Below are positions 25,530 to 34,443 of a stretch of DNA of 64,000 nt, one piece after another; position 1 is the first letter of the stretch, and each line of letters opens with the position of its first letter. This DNA is from Pseudomonas sp. EpS/L25 (GTDB lineage: Bacteria; Pseudomonadota; Gammaproteobacteria; Pseudomonadales; Pseudomonadaceae). The stretch lies in NCBI RefSeq assembly GCF_001512295.1, contig NZ_LNUP01000013.1, positions 126,735 to 190,734 on the forward strand. The letters run 5' to 3'. A program made the position numbers and the translations under genes. The notes beneath the pieces were generated by a model, which saw only the letters and a program-made list of their open reading frames with translations, had not been told where the DNA came from and searched no databases.

Positions 25530-26738
25530 TTACCCTACCAGTTGATTCAAAGAAAGGATGGGCTGCAAGATTGCCAACACAATCAGCAAAACGACCCCGC
25601 CCATAAAAATCAGCATGAAGGGCTCAAAGAGCCCAACCAACATAGTGAATTTCGTCTTCAGGTCGTTCTCTTGATTCAAAGCGCTGCGTGCCAGCATTCC
25701 GTCCAGGTCACCTGATCTTTCACCACTGGCAATCATATGCATCATCATTGGGGGAAACTCCTCGGTCGCTTCTAGCGCACGCGTCAGACTGCCACCTTCT
25801 CGGACTTTCTGAGAGGCCTGGATGACTCTTCCCCGTATCCTGACATTGCCTATTACTTCAGCAGCAATGGCTAGCGCCTCGACCAAAGGCACACCGCTGC
25901 GCGACAGGATGGAAAGTGTCGAAGCGAATCGAGCAGTATTGACAGCCCGGATCAAACCACCTACCAGGGGCAGTTTCAGCATCACCCCATGAAACTCGTG
26001 TCTGACTTTTTCTTTCTTCAGGAGCGCGCGACCTCCTAAAAAAAGCAGCGACAGGAAAAAAGCTATCAGCACACCATATGTACGTACTATTTCGCTCAAG
26101 CAGAGCAAGGCGCGAGTCAACCATGGCAACTCCTGCTTCGTATTGACGAACACCTTGACGATGTCGGGTACCACGGAGCCCAGCAGAAAACCTATTATCA
26201 GTATCGATACGCAGACCAATATGGAGGGATATACCAGGGCCATCTGGATTCTTTGCCGTGACGCCTGCTGCTGTTCGGTATAGTCCGCCAACTGCTCCAA
26301 AACCGTACCCAGATGCCCGGCGTGCTCCCCAGCAGCCACCGTAGCGCGGAAAAGGTCGGGGAAAGATGAGCGATACTCGGCAAGACTCGCGGCGAGCCCG
26401 TGTCCCTCCAGGACTCGCGAGCGGATGGCCAGCAGTATCGACTTGATGCGTCGCTCCTTGGATTGCGCAGCCGCAGCGCGCAGGGCCTCTTCCACCGGTA
26501 GCGATGCCTGTATCAGCGTGGCAAGTTGCCGGGTGACCAGGGCAAGCTCGGCCGCCGATAATCCCCTTGAAAATAGGCTCGGCTTATTGGCAGCACGGAT
26601 GGTTGCAGGCTTGACGTCCAGAGGTACGAGCTGCCGCTCGCGCAAGAGCTGGCGAGCCTGGCGTGAGCTGTCCGCTTCGAGCACGCCCTTCTTTTGCCGT
26701 CCCTGCTCATCCAACGCCAGGAATTCGAAAGCTGCCAT
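25530..26738 (-). CDS. gspF: Type II secretion inner-membrane platform protein GspF
   Basis: A 402-residue polytopic protein with two homologous T2SSF domains (about 70-190 and 270-395) and three membrane helices (about 168-190, 215-240, 370-395). Family features: LVTRQLATLIQASLPVEEAL and the related second copy ASTLSILSRSGVPLVEAL. Stops 5 bases before gspG. Confidence 0.92.
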   Translation of the reverse strand: MAAFEFLALDEQGRQKKGVLEADSSRQARQLLRERQLVPLDVKPATIRAANKPSLFSRGLSAAELALVTRQLATLIQASLPVEEALRAAAAQSKERRIKSILLAIRSRVLEGHGLAASLAEYRSSFPDLFRATVAAGEHAGHLGTVLEQLADYTEQQQASRQRIQMALVYPSILVCVSILIIGFLLGSVVPDIVKVFVNTKQELPWLTRALLCLSEIVRTYGVLIAFFLSLLFLGGRALLKKEKVRHEFHGVMLKLPLVGGLIRAVNTARFASTLSILSRSGVPLVEALAIAAEVIGNVRIRGRVIQASQKVREGGSLTRALEATEEFPPMMMHMIASGERSGDLDGMLARSALNQENDLKTKFTMLVGLFEPFMLIFMGGVVLLIVLAILQPILSLNQLVG

Positions 26739-26781
26739 CTACTCGTCCGCCGTCCCTTGCGCGTCATGTGGGAGGGTGCCG

Positions 26782-28320
26782 TCAATCCTCTTGCGTTGCA
26801 CGTATCACCTCCTCCAAGGTCGTACTGCCCTCCAATACCTTGCGTACGCCATCAAAGCGGATACTCGTGCTCGTCCGCCTCGCCAGGGCCAGCAATTCCT
26901 GTTCGGGCATTCCGCTATGAATCGCACTGCGCATACGCTCATCAAAGACGATGAGTTCATAGATGCCGGTTCGCCCTCGGTAGCCCAATTGCCGACAGCT
27001 TTCGCATCCCACGGCGCGATAGAGAAGGGTTTTGGATGCTGCCGATACTCCCAGGACCTGCTGCTCAGCCGTCGTAGCTTCATAGGGGAGCTTGCATGAA
27101 GGACAAAGCGTTCTCACCAGCCGCTGTGCCAGGACCCCAACGAGGGAAGATGACAATAGAAACGGCTCTATCCCCATATCCACCAGGCGAGTTATCGCAC
27201 CGATCGCGCTGTTGGTATGCAAGGTGGACAGTACGAGGTGGCCGGTGAGAGAGGCTTGCACGGCAATTTCCGCAGTTTCCTTGTCGCGAATCTCACCGAT
27301 CATCACCACATCCGGATCCTGCCGCAGGATAGCGCGCAGGCCCCGAGCGAAGGTCATGTCGACCTTGGTATTGACTTGGGTCTGACCAATGCCCTCTATG
27401 TTGTATTCGATCGGGTCTTCGACCGTCAGGATGTTCCGGCGCCCATCATTCAACTGAGCGATACTGGCATAGAGCGTCGTCGTCTTGCCGGAGCCGGTAG
27501 GCCCCGTGACCAGCAGGATTCCATGCGGTCTTTGGATGATGTCGAGCATGAGCCTGCAGTCGTTTTCGCCCATGCCGAGTTTGCTGAGGTCCAAGCGGCC
27601 GGCTTGTTTATCCAGCAACCTCAGCACCACACGCTCGCCGTTCACCGAAGGCAGTGTCGACACCCGGACATCCACCTCTCTGCCAGCGATCCGGAGCGCT
27701 ATTCTGCCGTCTTGCGGGATACGCTTTTCGGCGATATCCAGTTTGGCCATGACCTTTATTCGTGAAACCAACAAGGCGGCCAGCTCGCGCTTGGGCTGCA
27801 CGATTTCGCGGAGCACTCCATCGATCCGAAAGCGAATCAAAAGCCGCTTTTCGAAGGTTTCTATGTGGATATCCGACGCATTTTCCCGAATCGCCTCTCC
27901 CAGTACGGCGTTTATCAGCCGGATGATGGGGGCATCATCCTCCTGCTCCAACAAGTCTTCGGCCTCGGGCAGTTGCTCGGCGATACTGGCCAGATCCACA
28001 TCGGCACTCATTCCCTCGACCATCTGCTTGGTAGCCGAAGAATCGTTCTGATAATGCAGGGTCAGTTGCTGATCGAATTCCGCATCGCTCAGCGAATGCA
28101 TCAGGACCGGCCCACTGGCATAGCGCCTCGCCTCCTGTATGGCGGTCAGCAGGGCGCCTTCTCTCACCCACAACTCCATACGCGCCTGTCCCTTCGTCAG
28201 CAGCACGCCATGGCGTTTGGCAAACGAATAAGGCAGGCGCCGGAAGTCCTGGGGTGGAACAAGATCAGGTCTACCCTCAAGCATTTCCATACGGCCCCCA
28301 ACATCTACGGACGCTTCCAT
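26782..28320 (-). CDS. gspE: Type II secretion ATPase GspE
   Basis: 512 residues. N1/N2 domains, then the AAA-like core: Walker [10 protein letters not shown] (about 272-280), Asp box EDPIEYN, Walker B region [12 protein letters not shown], His box LVLSTLHTN, and the zinc tetra-cysteine motif (CPSC about 404, CESC about 437). All catalytic elements look intact. Several Met codons (28320, 28290, 28284) could be the start; none has a strong ribosome site. It begins 54 bases after the stop of the large surface-protein gene on the same strand, so co-transcription is likely. Confidence 0.92.
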   Translation of the reverse strand: MEASVDVGGRMEMLEGRPDLVPPQDFRRLPYSFAKRHGVLLTKGQARMELWVREGALLTAIQEARRYASGPVLMHSLSDAEFDQQLTLHYQNDSSATKQMVEGMSADVDLASIAEQLPEAEDLLEQEDDAPIIRLINAVLGEAIRENASDIHIETFEKRLLIRFRIDGVLREIVQPKRELAALLVSRIKVMAKLDIAEKRIPQDGRIALRIAGREVDVRVSTLPSVNGERVVLRLLDKQAGRLDLSKLGMGENDCRLMLDIIQRPHGILLVTGPTGSGKTTTLYASIAQLNDGRRNILTVEDPIEYNIEGIGQTQVNTKVDMTFARGLRAILRQDPDVVMIGEIRDKETAEIAVQASLTGHLVLSTLHTNSAIGAITRLVDMGIEPFLLSSSLVGVLAQRLVRTLCPSCKLPYEATTAEQQVLGVSAASKTLLYRAVGCESCRQLGYRGRTGIYELIVFDERMRSAIHSGMPEQELLALARRTSTSIRFDGVRKVLEGSTTLEEVIRATQED

Positions 28321-28374
28321 CGGCCAAAGGCGTGGCCTGGGGTAACAGCGGAATGCTTGTCCCAGGCCTTAGCA

Positions 28375-31300
28375 TCATTGGGTTTTCGTACCTGCAGTTA
28401 TCGTCCACCGCAAACGTCCTAGTTGCAGAGGGATATTGGCGGGCTGCGTCACTGTCAGCGTTTGGCCGGCAGGCGTTTTCTGGTTGTAGCTCGCCTTGCC
28501 AAATACGAACACGTCGGGCGCTGATAGCCGGATATCTCCCCCGTTTACAGCAACGCTAGCCGTCGCGCCCGCCAACGCCTCTCCGAGGTTACGCAGCTCC
28601 GGGCGCACCACGATATCCACCATGCCTGGGTTCGACGGCGTAGCGCTGCGGGAGACGATTTGGTAATCGCAAACGAAGAGTTTCTGACCAGGTACCTCGT
28701 TATCCTTGTTGACCAACAGGATGTCCCGTATGCCGATATCGGAGATCTGATCGCCGTTCGCCTGGGGAGCCAATCTGAGTGCCACGGAACGATCACCATC
28801 GATCTTGCAATCATCGACGCCCTGCACGTAGATCCGCTGCGGCTGCGACCAGTTGCTCGAGTCGAAATGCAGATAGGGCTTTTCATTGAGCAGCCGTGCC
28901 TCGCCGGGGTCGTCGAGGCTCACATCCAGGGTGAGGCTACCGCCCGAGGCGGGCGCCTCGGTCAGGCTGACGTCGAAGGTCGCGACCGCCTCGCCCTGCT
29001 CATCCACATCGAGACGATCGAGGGGCCGCACCTGCACCTTGGAACTGGCCGGTGCAACCGTTATCGAGCAGCACGAGTCGATGATGCGCATCCCACTGGC
29101 ATCCCTGACCACAGCCTTGATCTGGTAGCTGCCTGCCGGGATGCCATTCAGCGTTTGCGTATAGCGACCGCGGGTGACCGGCAAATCCTTGGCGATCTGG
29201 GTGGTATTGGCATAGATATCTATTACCGCGGTGCTTTGCGGATCGGTGGTTTCCCACTGGAAGGTGATAGCCCCCTCGGCCACACTCAGATCCTTGACCG
29301 GGTAGATGAACCGTACTCCCGGCAGTCGGTCGCCGGTGTTCTGATTCACGTAGAACCGCTGGGAATCGGTCCAGGGCGAGAAACGTCCCGCGCCATCGAC
29401 TGCCCTGGCACGCCAGCTGTACCAGCTATGGTTCGGCAAATCCTGTTCCGGAGTCCAGGAAGTGACCAACACCTTACGGGCGGCCAGCAGTTGGCTACCG
29501 CTCCCGTTATAGAGTTCGATCTCGTAGCCGACCTGGTTTTCCCCTTCGCTGACAGCGTGCAGCGCAAGCGGCGGCCTCGGAGTATCCACCCAGGCGTTCT
29601 GCCCTGGGTTGTCGACCACCGGCGTGGCGGGCGGACCTTCCGGCTCGATGTAGAAGCTGCCTACCCGCCAATCCGATTCCAGCTGCCCATCGGAGGCCTG
29701 GGCGCGCCAGTAGTAGGTCTGATTGCCCACCAAGGTCGCCGGTATGCTCCACTGAAGAACACCATTCTGAGCCGTGAACCAGCCGGAATCCATGCTGCTT
29801 TCCGGTGCGAAGCGGGTATCGACGGAACCCTGGATGCGGTACTTGAGCGGTTGCCGCTCGGGGTCCGTGGCAGCCTCCAGGCGTAGCGTCAATCCCTGGG
29901 TCCGCGAGAGGCGCTGGCCGTTGGTAGGCCAGGCCAGGCCCGGTGCAGTGGGCGGCTTGTTGGCCAGGCTCACGCCGAACAGGCTGGGCTCGCTGGGCGT
30001 GATGGCGCCCCGGGCATCGACGGCATCGACTCGCCAGAAGTAGAACTTACCCTCTTCGAGATTTTCCGGGGAATGCCAGGAGGTGACACCGCCCTCGCCC
30101 GCAGCGATGCCGGTGGCTTTCACGACCGGATTCTGGAAGTGATCATCCTGCTCGGCGTAGACGACGATATTGTAGGTGATGGCGTCTTCATCCACGTCCT
30201 GGCTGTTGTTGAAGCTGAAGACCGGCTTGAGGTCGGCCACCAAGCCCATGGGGGTGGGTTTGAGCAACAGCGGAGCGCTGGGCGCATCGTTCGCCGTATC
30301 GATGAAGAAGCTGCCGTTGAGCCAGACACTGCTCGCCTTGGGCGAACTGACCTTGACCCGCCAGTAGTAGCGATGGTTGTCGAGCAACTCCTTACCCGAC
30401 TGCAACTGCTCGGCCTTGACCAGCCACTCGGTCGTCCGGCTGCCCTCCTCGACGGCCGCGGACTTCGCCAGCAAGGTGGTCATGGCGGCGTCCTCGTAGA
30501 GCTCGAACCAGTAGCTCAAGGTGCCCTTGCTCAGCCGCGTGGTGCTGTTGGTCACCCGCAGGGCGGGATAGCGCAGGGCCACATGGGCATCGAGCGCGGG
30601 TTCGAGCAGGGTCGGCGGCAAGGGGGTGGTATCGTCCGCCCCCGAACCGCCGCTACCGTCGGAGCCTGAACCCGAGCCGCCTCCCGAACTACCGCCGCTA
30701 CCACCGCCGGTATTACCGCCGGAGCCGCCTCCCGATCCGCTATCACCAGGACTCAAGACGGTGATGCCGACGGGCAAGGTGGTTTCGAGTCGACCATCGC
30801 TGGCCTTGAAATTGACCACGTAATGGCCAGCCTGCCCGCTTTGGGGCAACCAGTTGAAGGCGCCCTCACCCTGGCCACGGTCGACGAAAGTCGCCCCGCT
30901 GGGCAAGTTCGCCACCGAGAGGGCCGGCACGGTGCCATTGGGATCGCTGGCGCGGACCAGGAAGCCGACCTGCCCGCCCTCCTGAATGGAGCGGTCCGCC
31001 AAGGGCATGAAGACCGGGGGGCGGGGTTCAGCGCTCAGCTCGCCGAAATCGACGCTGTAGCTGCTCGCCGGCTGGGTATCGAAGACGTTCAGGTAGTAGT
31101 CGAAGGAACGGCCATCGGCCGCGCGCTCCTTGCTGAGCCAGGCATTGCTGGCCGACAGCGTGCGGCCATCCGCGCGCGCGACGCGCTGCAGGCCTTTGCT
31201 GCCGCTGAAGGGGTCGCGCACCTTGATGAAGCCGAAGCCGGCTTGCGGCGTCACGCTCAGGGTCAGTTGCCCCGCTCCTGAAGAGAGCTGGGCGGCGAGC

Positions 31301-32370
31301 GGCTTCACCGCCGAACAGTCCTGGCAGGGCGCGTTGCTCGCTTGCCCGGTACTGTCGGACTCGAAGACATAGAGGTCATCGCCGACGAAGGCCAGGAAGT
31401 CGCGGATCGCATCCCGGTTCGCCAGATCGACCAGGACATCGTGCACGAGGAAATGCGCATTGGTCGCCTCCACCAAGGAGGTCATGCGGCCGCCCAACTC
31501 GTCGGGGTGGCTGAAGGAAGCGGAAAAGTCGATGAAACGCCCGGAGAGGGAGCTTTCCATCAGCCAGCGTCCCACGCGATTACGGCTGGGGGCGATGGTG
31601 CCGAAATCCAGCAGCAGGGTCGGTGCCGCGGGCGCTTCGTCGACGAAGCTCTGGGTGATCTTGAAGTTGATGGCCAGGCCCATGTCGTTACCGACGATGT
31701 GGGGTTGGCTGGATTCCAGCTTCACGCTCTGGGCCGCGGCGCGACCACTGTTGCGGATGCGGATACCCAGGGTATAGGGCTCGGGCGGCTCGATCACCGA
31801 CGTGAAGGCGTCATCGGCGATGATTTCCTTGGTCAGGAAATAGTCCAGCGTCAGTTGCGGCTGGGGTTTCACAATGATGGTGTCGGGCGCCACGGACAGG
31901 GACTCGACCTTGCCGCCGGCGTTGTAGCTCAGGCTGGCGCCCACGTCGTAGCGCTTGCCGCCCAGGCTGGTACCCGCCGCGCCGGCGGTGGGGATGATCA
32001 CCCAGCGCAACACCCCGCTGGCCTTGGCGGCAATCACGCCATTGGTCAGGGCACCATCGGCTCCCGACTGGAGGGTGTCGACGTTCTGGCTGTCGTCCAG
32101 GCGAATGAAGAAGCTGGCATCGGTCGCGTCCGGATCGGAACTGGCCTTGACCACATGCCCCGAGTCATCCTCGAAGGACACCTGGATCTTGAGCTGGCTC
32201 AGGGCCACCGAATCGAGACCGTTATTGATCCGCATCGTGGCTTCGAACCCCTGGCGCTCGAAGGTCGCCTCCTGGGCGATCTCGATCAGGACCACGGCGC
32301 AGAGTTGGTCTTCTGCGTGGGCGCCCAGGCACCAGAGGGTAAGTAGTGCTGCAATCCATTGCTTCATCAT
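28375..32370 (-). CDS. Large secreted multi-domain (Ig/FN3-like) protein
   Basis: About 1331 residues with a Sec signal (MMKQWIAALLTLWCLGAHA/ED). Domains seen: a beta-rich N-terminal part (about 20-430); a putative Ig-like module at about 450-530 (RPPVFMPLADRSIQEGG, GAFNWLPQSGQAGHY); a Gly/Ser linker at about 541-582; four FN3-like modules, each with a YYWR/YFWR/YSWR motif (about 585-1000); a Calx-beta-like module (SNWSQPQRIYVQGVDD, about 1171); and a C-terminal beta domain. No enzyme motif and no surface anchor were recognised. An adhesin or matrix/cell-surface protein is likely. Being directly upstream of gspE on the same strand, it may be the dedicated cargo of that T2SS; this is inference. 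ATG 32370 is preferred over TTG 32382. Confidence 0.75.
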   Translation of the reverse strand: MMKQWIAALLTLWCLGAHAEDQLCAVVLIEIAQEATFERQGFEATMRINNGLDSVALSQLKIQVSFEDDSGHVVKASSDPDATDASFFIRLDDSQNVDTLQSGADGALTNGVIAAKASGVLRWVIIPTAGAAGTSLGGKRYDVGASLSYNAGGKVESLSVAPDTIIVKPQPQLTLDYFLTKEIIADDAFTSVIEPPEPYTLGIRIRNSGRAAAQSVKLESSQPHIVGNDMGLAINFKITQSFVDEAPAAPTLLLDFGTIAPSRNRVGRWLMESSLSGRFIDFSASFSHPDELGGRMTSLVEATNAHFLVHDVLVDLANRDAIRDFLAFVGDDLYVFESDSTGQASNAPCQDCSAVKPLAAQLSSGAGQLTLSVTPQAGFGFIKVRDPFSGSKGLQRVARADGRTLSASNAWLSKERAADGRSFDYYLNVFDTQPASSYSVDFGELSAEPRPPVFMPLADRSIQEGGQVGFLVRASDPNGTVPALSVANLPSGATFVDRGQGEGAFNWLPQSGQAGHYVVNFKASDGRLETTLPVGITVLSPGDSGSGGGSGGNTGGGSGGSSGGGSGSGSDGSGGSGADDTTPLPPTLLEPALDAHVALRYPALRVTNSTTRLSKGTLSYWFELYEDAAMTTLLAKSAAVEEGSRTTEWLVKAEQLQSGKELLDNHRYYWRVKVSSPKASSVWLNGSFFIDTANDAPSAPLLLKPTPMGLVADLKPVFSFNNSQDVDEDAITYNIVVYAEQDDHFQNPVVKATGIAAGEGGVTSWHSPENLEEGKFYFWRVDAVDARGAITPSEPSLFGVSLANKPPTAPGLAWPTNGQRLSRTQGLTLRLEAATDPERQPLKYRIQGSVDTRFAPESSMDSGWFTAQNGVLQWSIPATLVGNQTYYWRAQASDGQLESDWRVGSFYIEPEGPPATPVVDNPGQNAWVDTPRPPLALHAVSEGENQVGYEIELYNGSGSQLLAARKVLVTSWTPEQDLPNHSWYSWRARAVDGAGRFSPWTDSQRFYVNQNTGDRLPGVRFIYPVKDLSVAEGAITFQWETTDPQSTAVIDIYANTTQIAKDLPVTRGRYTQTLNGIPAGSYQIKAVVRDASGMRIIDSCCSITVAPASSKVQVRPLDRLDVDEQGEAVATFDVSLTEAPASGGSLTLDVSLDDPGEARLLNEKPYLHFDSSNWSQPQRIYVQGVDDCKIDGDRSVALRLAPQANGDQISDIGIRDILLVNKDNEVPGQKLFVCDYQIVSRSATPSNPGMVDIVVRPELRNLGEALAGATASVAVNGGDIRLSAPDVFVFGKASYNQKTPAGQTLTVTQPANIPLQLGRLRWTITAGTKTQ

Positions 32371-32601
32371 TTTTTCGCCCAAACCCGATAAGGTTATTTA
32401 TTTTCGCGCCAGCCGATCCTACTAGAGCCTTAAACTATAAGCTCAGAATAAATGATCCAAACCTCAAGCCCCACTCGCCATCTAAAATCCCCGCCCTAGT
32501 CACTCTATTAATATGCCTCACTACATATCGTGCTCACGCACTATTTTACGTTAGACCCTCAAAGACTTAGAGCATTGAGTCAGCCGTCAGCCACACCTAC
32601 A
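32371..32601. other. AT-rich intergenic region upstream of the large secreted protein
   Basis: 231 bases, much richer in A/T than the core genome. No ORF of significance in it. It probably holds the promoter of the surface protein/gsp operon, but no -35/-10 pair stands out. Confidence 0.4.
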
Positions 32602-32880
32602 TTACTTGGGGCAAACCTGCTTGACAGGAAGGCCGTCTTTGTATGAATAGTACTCGACACACAATATGCCATTTATCTGAACATCTTTCTTTCCGATGTC
32701 ACTCGCAGCGAAAAAGTCCGCTATCGAAGTACTACCCTTCTGACTCCAATCCATTTCATTCCAAGAATACCCTTGTCGCCAACTAGCCATACCTTTAAAC
32801 GAAAAATAAGCAATAACCAGAAACGCAAGCATCTGCAGCTTGAGCAACTTTACTCTTTCCTCATACTCGAACGAAGGCAC
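32602..32880 (-). CDS. Small membrane protein in the RHS locus (immunity-like)
   Basis: 92 residues from GTG 32880 with AGAGG upstream. One membrane helix (LKLQMLAFLVIAYFSFKG, about 14-31) and a polar C-terminal domain with two Cys (GILCVEYYSY, QVCPK). Not recognised. Its place at the end of an RHS toxin locus, its size and its AT-rich DNA fit an orphan immunity protein; not proven. Confidence 0.55.
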   Translation of the reverse strand: MPSFEYEERVKLLKLQMLAFLVIAYFSFKGMASWRQGYSWNEMDWSQKGSTSIADFFAASDIGKKDVQINGILCVEYYSYKDGLPVKQVCPK

Positions 32881-32926
32881 GATTTGCCTCTAAGAAAAGC
32901 GGCAAAATCTAGCGGGACTATTTTGC

Positions 32927-33250
32927 CTAGCATACAAAGATCCTTTTCACGCCCACGACACCAACCTCAGCGATCCCTCGATCATTAAAGCGTGCTTGAA
33001 ACGCTAGGTGCGATACCACATTCGCCGAGCCATTTCGAGGCACAGCCCCTAAAGCAGCACTAAGCTCTTGAGGCGTCAGGTCGCACTTGGTAGCCACACT
33101 CGCATAGTCGAGCAGTGACTCAATCGATTGCCTATGTCCTGCGGCAACCTGTCTCAAACCATCGTTTTCGATTGCTAGGTTGAGCGTGGTCCATCCAAGC
33201 TACCCAATAAGAAAAAGCAAAATAACGATAAGCAAAATTTTCACATTCAT
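32927..33250 (-). pseudogene. Immunity-like gene interrupted by an in-frame amber codon
   Basis: ATG 33250 starts a hydrophobic signal/anchor (MNVKILLIVILLFLIG) that runs into TAG at 33202-33200. The same frame then continues open for 90 codons (LGWTTLNLAIENDGLRQV ... DLTPQELSAALGAVPRNG ... VGVKRIFVC, stop at 32927). Together they make a convincing ~107-residue membrane-anchored protein with a single nonsense codon. Its ATG overlaps the stop of an RHS tip fragment (ATGA), the usual coupling of a toxin tip to its immunity gene. It could be inactive, or read through in a suppressor strain. Confidence 0.6.
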
Positions 33251-33369
33251 CGGCCCGCTGCCTCACGACCAAAAGCTTTACAGTTATCTGTTATTACCCT
33301 ATAGGGCCGATCACATGTATCAGCCTCACGCTTTCTGCGCTCCGCATAATCAATGACCTCTTGATAGGC
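33247..33369 (-). pseudogene. Orphan RHS C-terminal tip fragment
   Basis: A 40-residue open stretch without a start (AYQEVIDYAERRKREADT, then PYRVITDNCKAFGREAAGR), ending in TGA that overlaps the next ATG. The NCKxF ending resembles papain-like/LRAT-like toxin domains found at RHS C-termini. It is most simply the surviving end of a displaced toxin tip. The ankyrin gene's 3' end (33350-33369) reads into it in another frame. Confidence 0.5.
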
Positions 33370-33835
33370 TTATTTTATCAAAAATAGCAACCTTACCTTC
33401 TTTAAACAAATCCAAAATTTCGTTTTCCTCTAACAAACTAGCAACCCCAACTGGTGAAAGGCCATCATCGTCTAAGATCTCAGCATTTGCACCTTGCATT
33501 AAAAGATAAGCAACCGCATCTTTTTTACCCTGCTCGACTGCAAAATGCAGAGGTGTACATCCATGCTCACCCTTACAGTCAATATTGGCACCATAATCCA
33601 ATAACAACTTGAGCGCATCAACATCCCCCCTGGTTGCAGCAATATGAATAGGCCTATCCCCGAACAAGCTTAGACTATTAACATCGTTGCATTCTATGCA
33701 GCTATACTCAGGAAGAGTGGAATACTCCTTCAGCAAGAGAGCAAGCTTTTTCTCAGCTGCACTGTTCACCACAGGACCTCCGTAAAAATCTTTCAAATCC
33801 TCAGGAGCCCCTCTAGCATTCTCAATCTCAGTCAT
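33350..33835 (-). CDS. Ankyrin-repeat protein in the RHS locus
   Basis: 161 residues, cytoplasmic. Three ankyrin-type repeats at about 57-150: GDRPIHIAATRGDVDALKLL, then GCTPLHFAVEQGKKDAVAYL and a degenerate third. N-terminal ~50 residues unique. Ankyrin proteins are common as immunity or accessory proteins beside polymorphic toxins. The last few residues come from DNA of the orphan tip, so the natural end may be lost. AT-rich. Confidence 0.75.
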   Translation of the reverse strand: MTEIENARGAPEDLKDFYGGPVVNSAAEKKLALLLKEYSTLPEYSCIECNDVNSLSLFGDRPIHIAATRGDVDALKLLLDYGANIDCKGEHGCTPLHFAVEQGKKDAVAYLLMQGANAEILDDDGLSPVGVASLLEENEILDLFKEGKVAIFDKISLSRGH

Positions 33836-33885
33836 ATGACCAGCGTCATTAATACCAAATAAAGATTAGGCATACCTGCAAAAAT

Positions 33886-34443
33886 TCAACTTGGATAAAT
33901 TCTTTCAATCTCACCCATCAATCGTGCAAATCTTTTCTTATGCCATAAGCTTTTTTTGAAAAGCATATGATAAAGTCTAACCCTCCCAAATGTAACCTCG
34001 ATATCAGCTGAGGCAACCAATGCATTGGATGAAGCCACACATCTCTCTCTATCGGTCAGCGAAAGCAGCTTTTTTATTTGCTCCGCGTCTAAATCATGCA
34101 ACATCCTAAGAGCATGAAAGTAATAATTACCCCTACGACAAATCAACTTATGCAAATCAATAGATTCTTTTTCTCTATAATTTATCATCCCCTGGATCAT
34201 TTCATTCTTATTTATAAAATAACCTAGACATTTTCTGTATGGCTCGCGCCAGTCTTCTGGAGGGGGAAGTTCCTCAAGCATTACACCTATGTTTTGCATT
34301 GAATCCTGACCTACTCGCCAAGTCGACACAAGCTCAGCTGTATCATTCCTTAATACTGCCAACAAAAAACCATTCGCATACGACTTTTTAGAGTCATATG
34401 TTACCGTATAATATTTATTTCGCGCTATCCGCCTTTTTCTCAT
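33886..34443 (-). CDS. Putative cognate immunity protein of the RHS toxin
   Basis: 185 residues, basic at both ends, no signal or membrane segment. No family recognised; motifs include PPPEDWREPYRKCLGYF and a Lys/Arg-rich C-terminus (LWHKKRFARLMGEIERIY). ATG 34443 overlaps the RHS stop by 4 bases (ATGA), the position expected for the cognate immunity gene. Strongly AT-rich relative to the RHS core. Role inferred from position only. Confidence 0.65.
   Translation of the reverse strand: MRKRRIARNKYYTVTYDSKKSYANGFLLAVLRNDTAELVSTWRVGQDSMQNIGVMLEELPPPEDWREPYRKCLGYFINKNEMIQGMINYREKESIDLHKLICRRGNYYFHALRMLHDLDAEQIKKLLSLTDRERCVASSNALVASADIEVTFGRVRLYHMLFKKSLWHKKRFARLMGEIERIYPS

Noticed and set aside
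32371-32601. GTTAGAC sequence near 32550 considered as an integron attC core
   Set aside because: No partner core site at the right distance and no attC-like fold.
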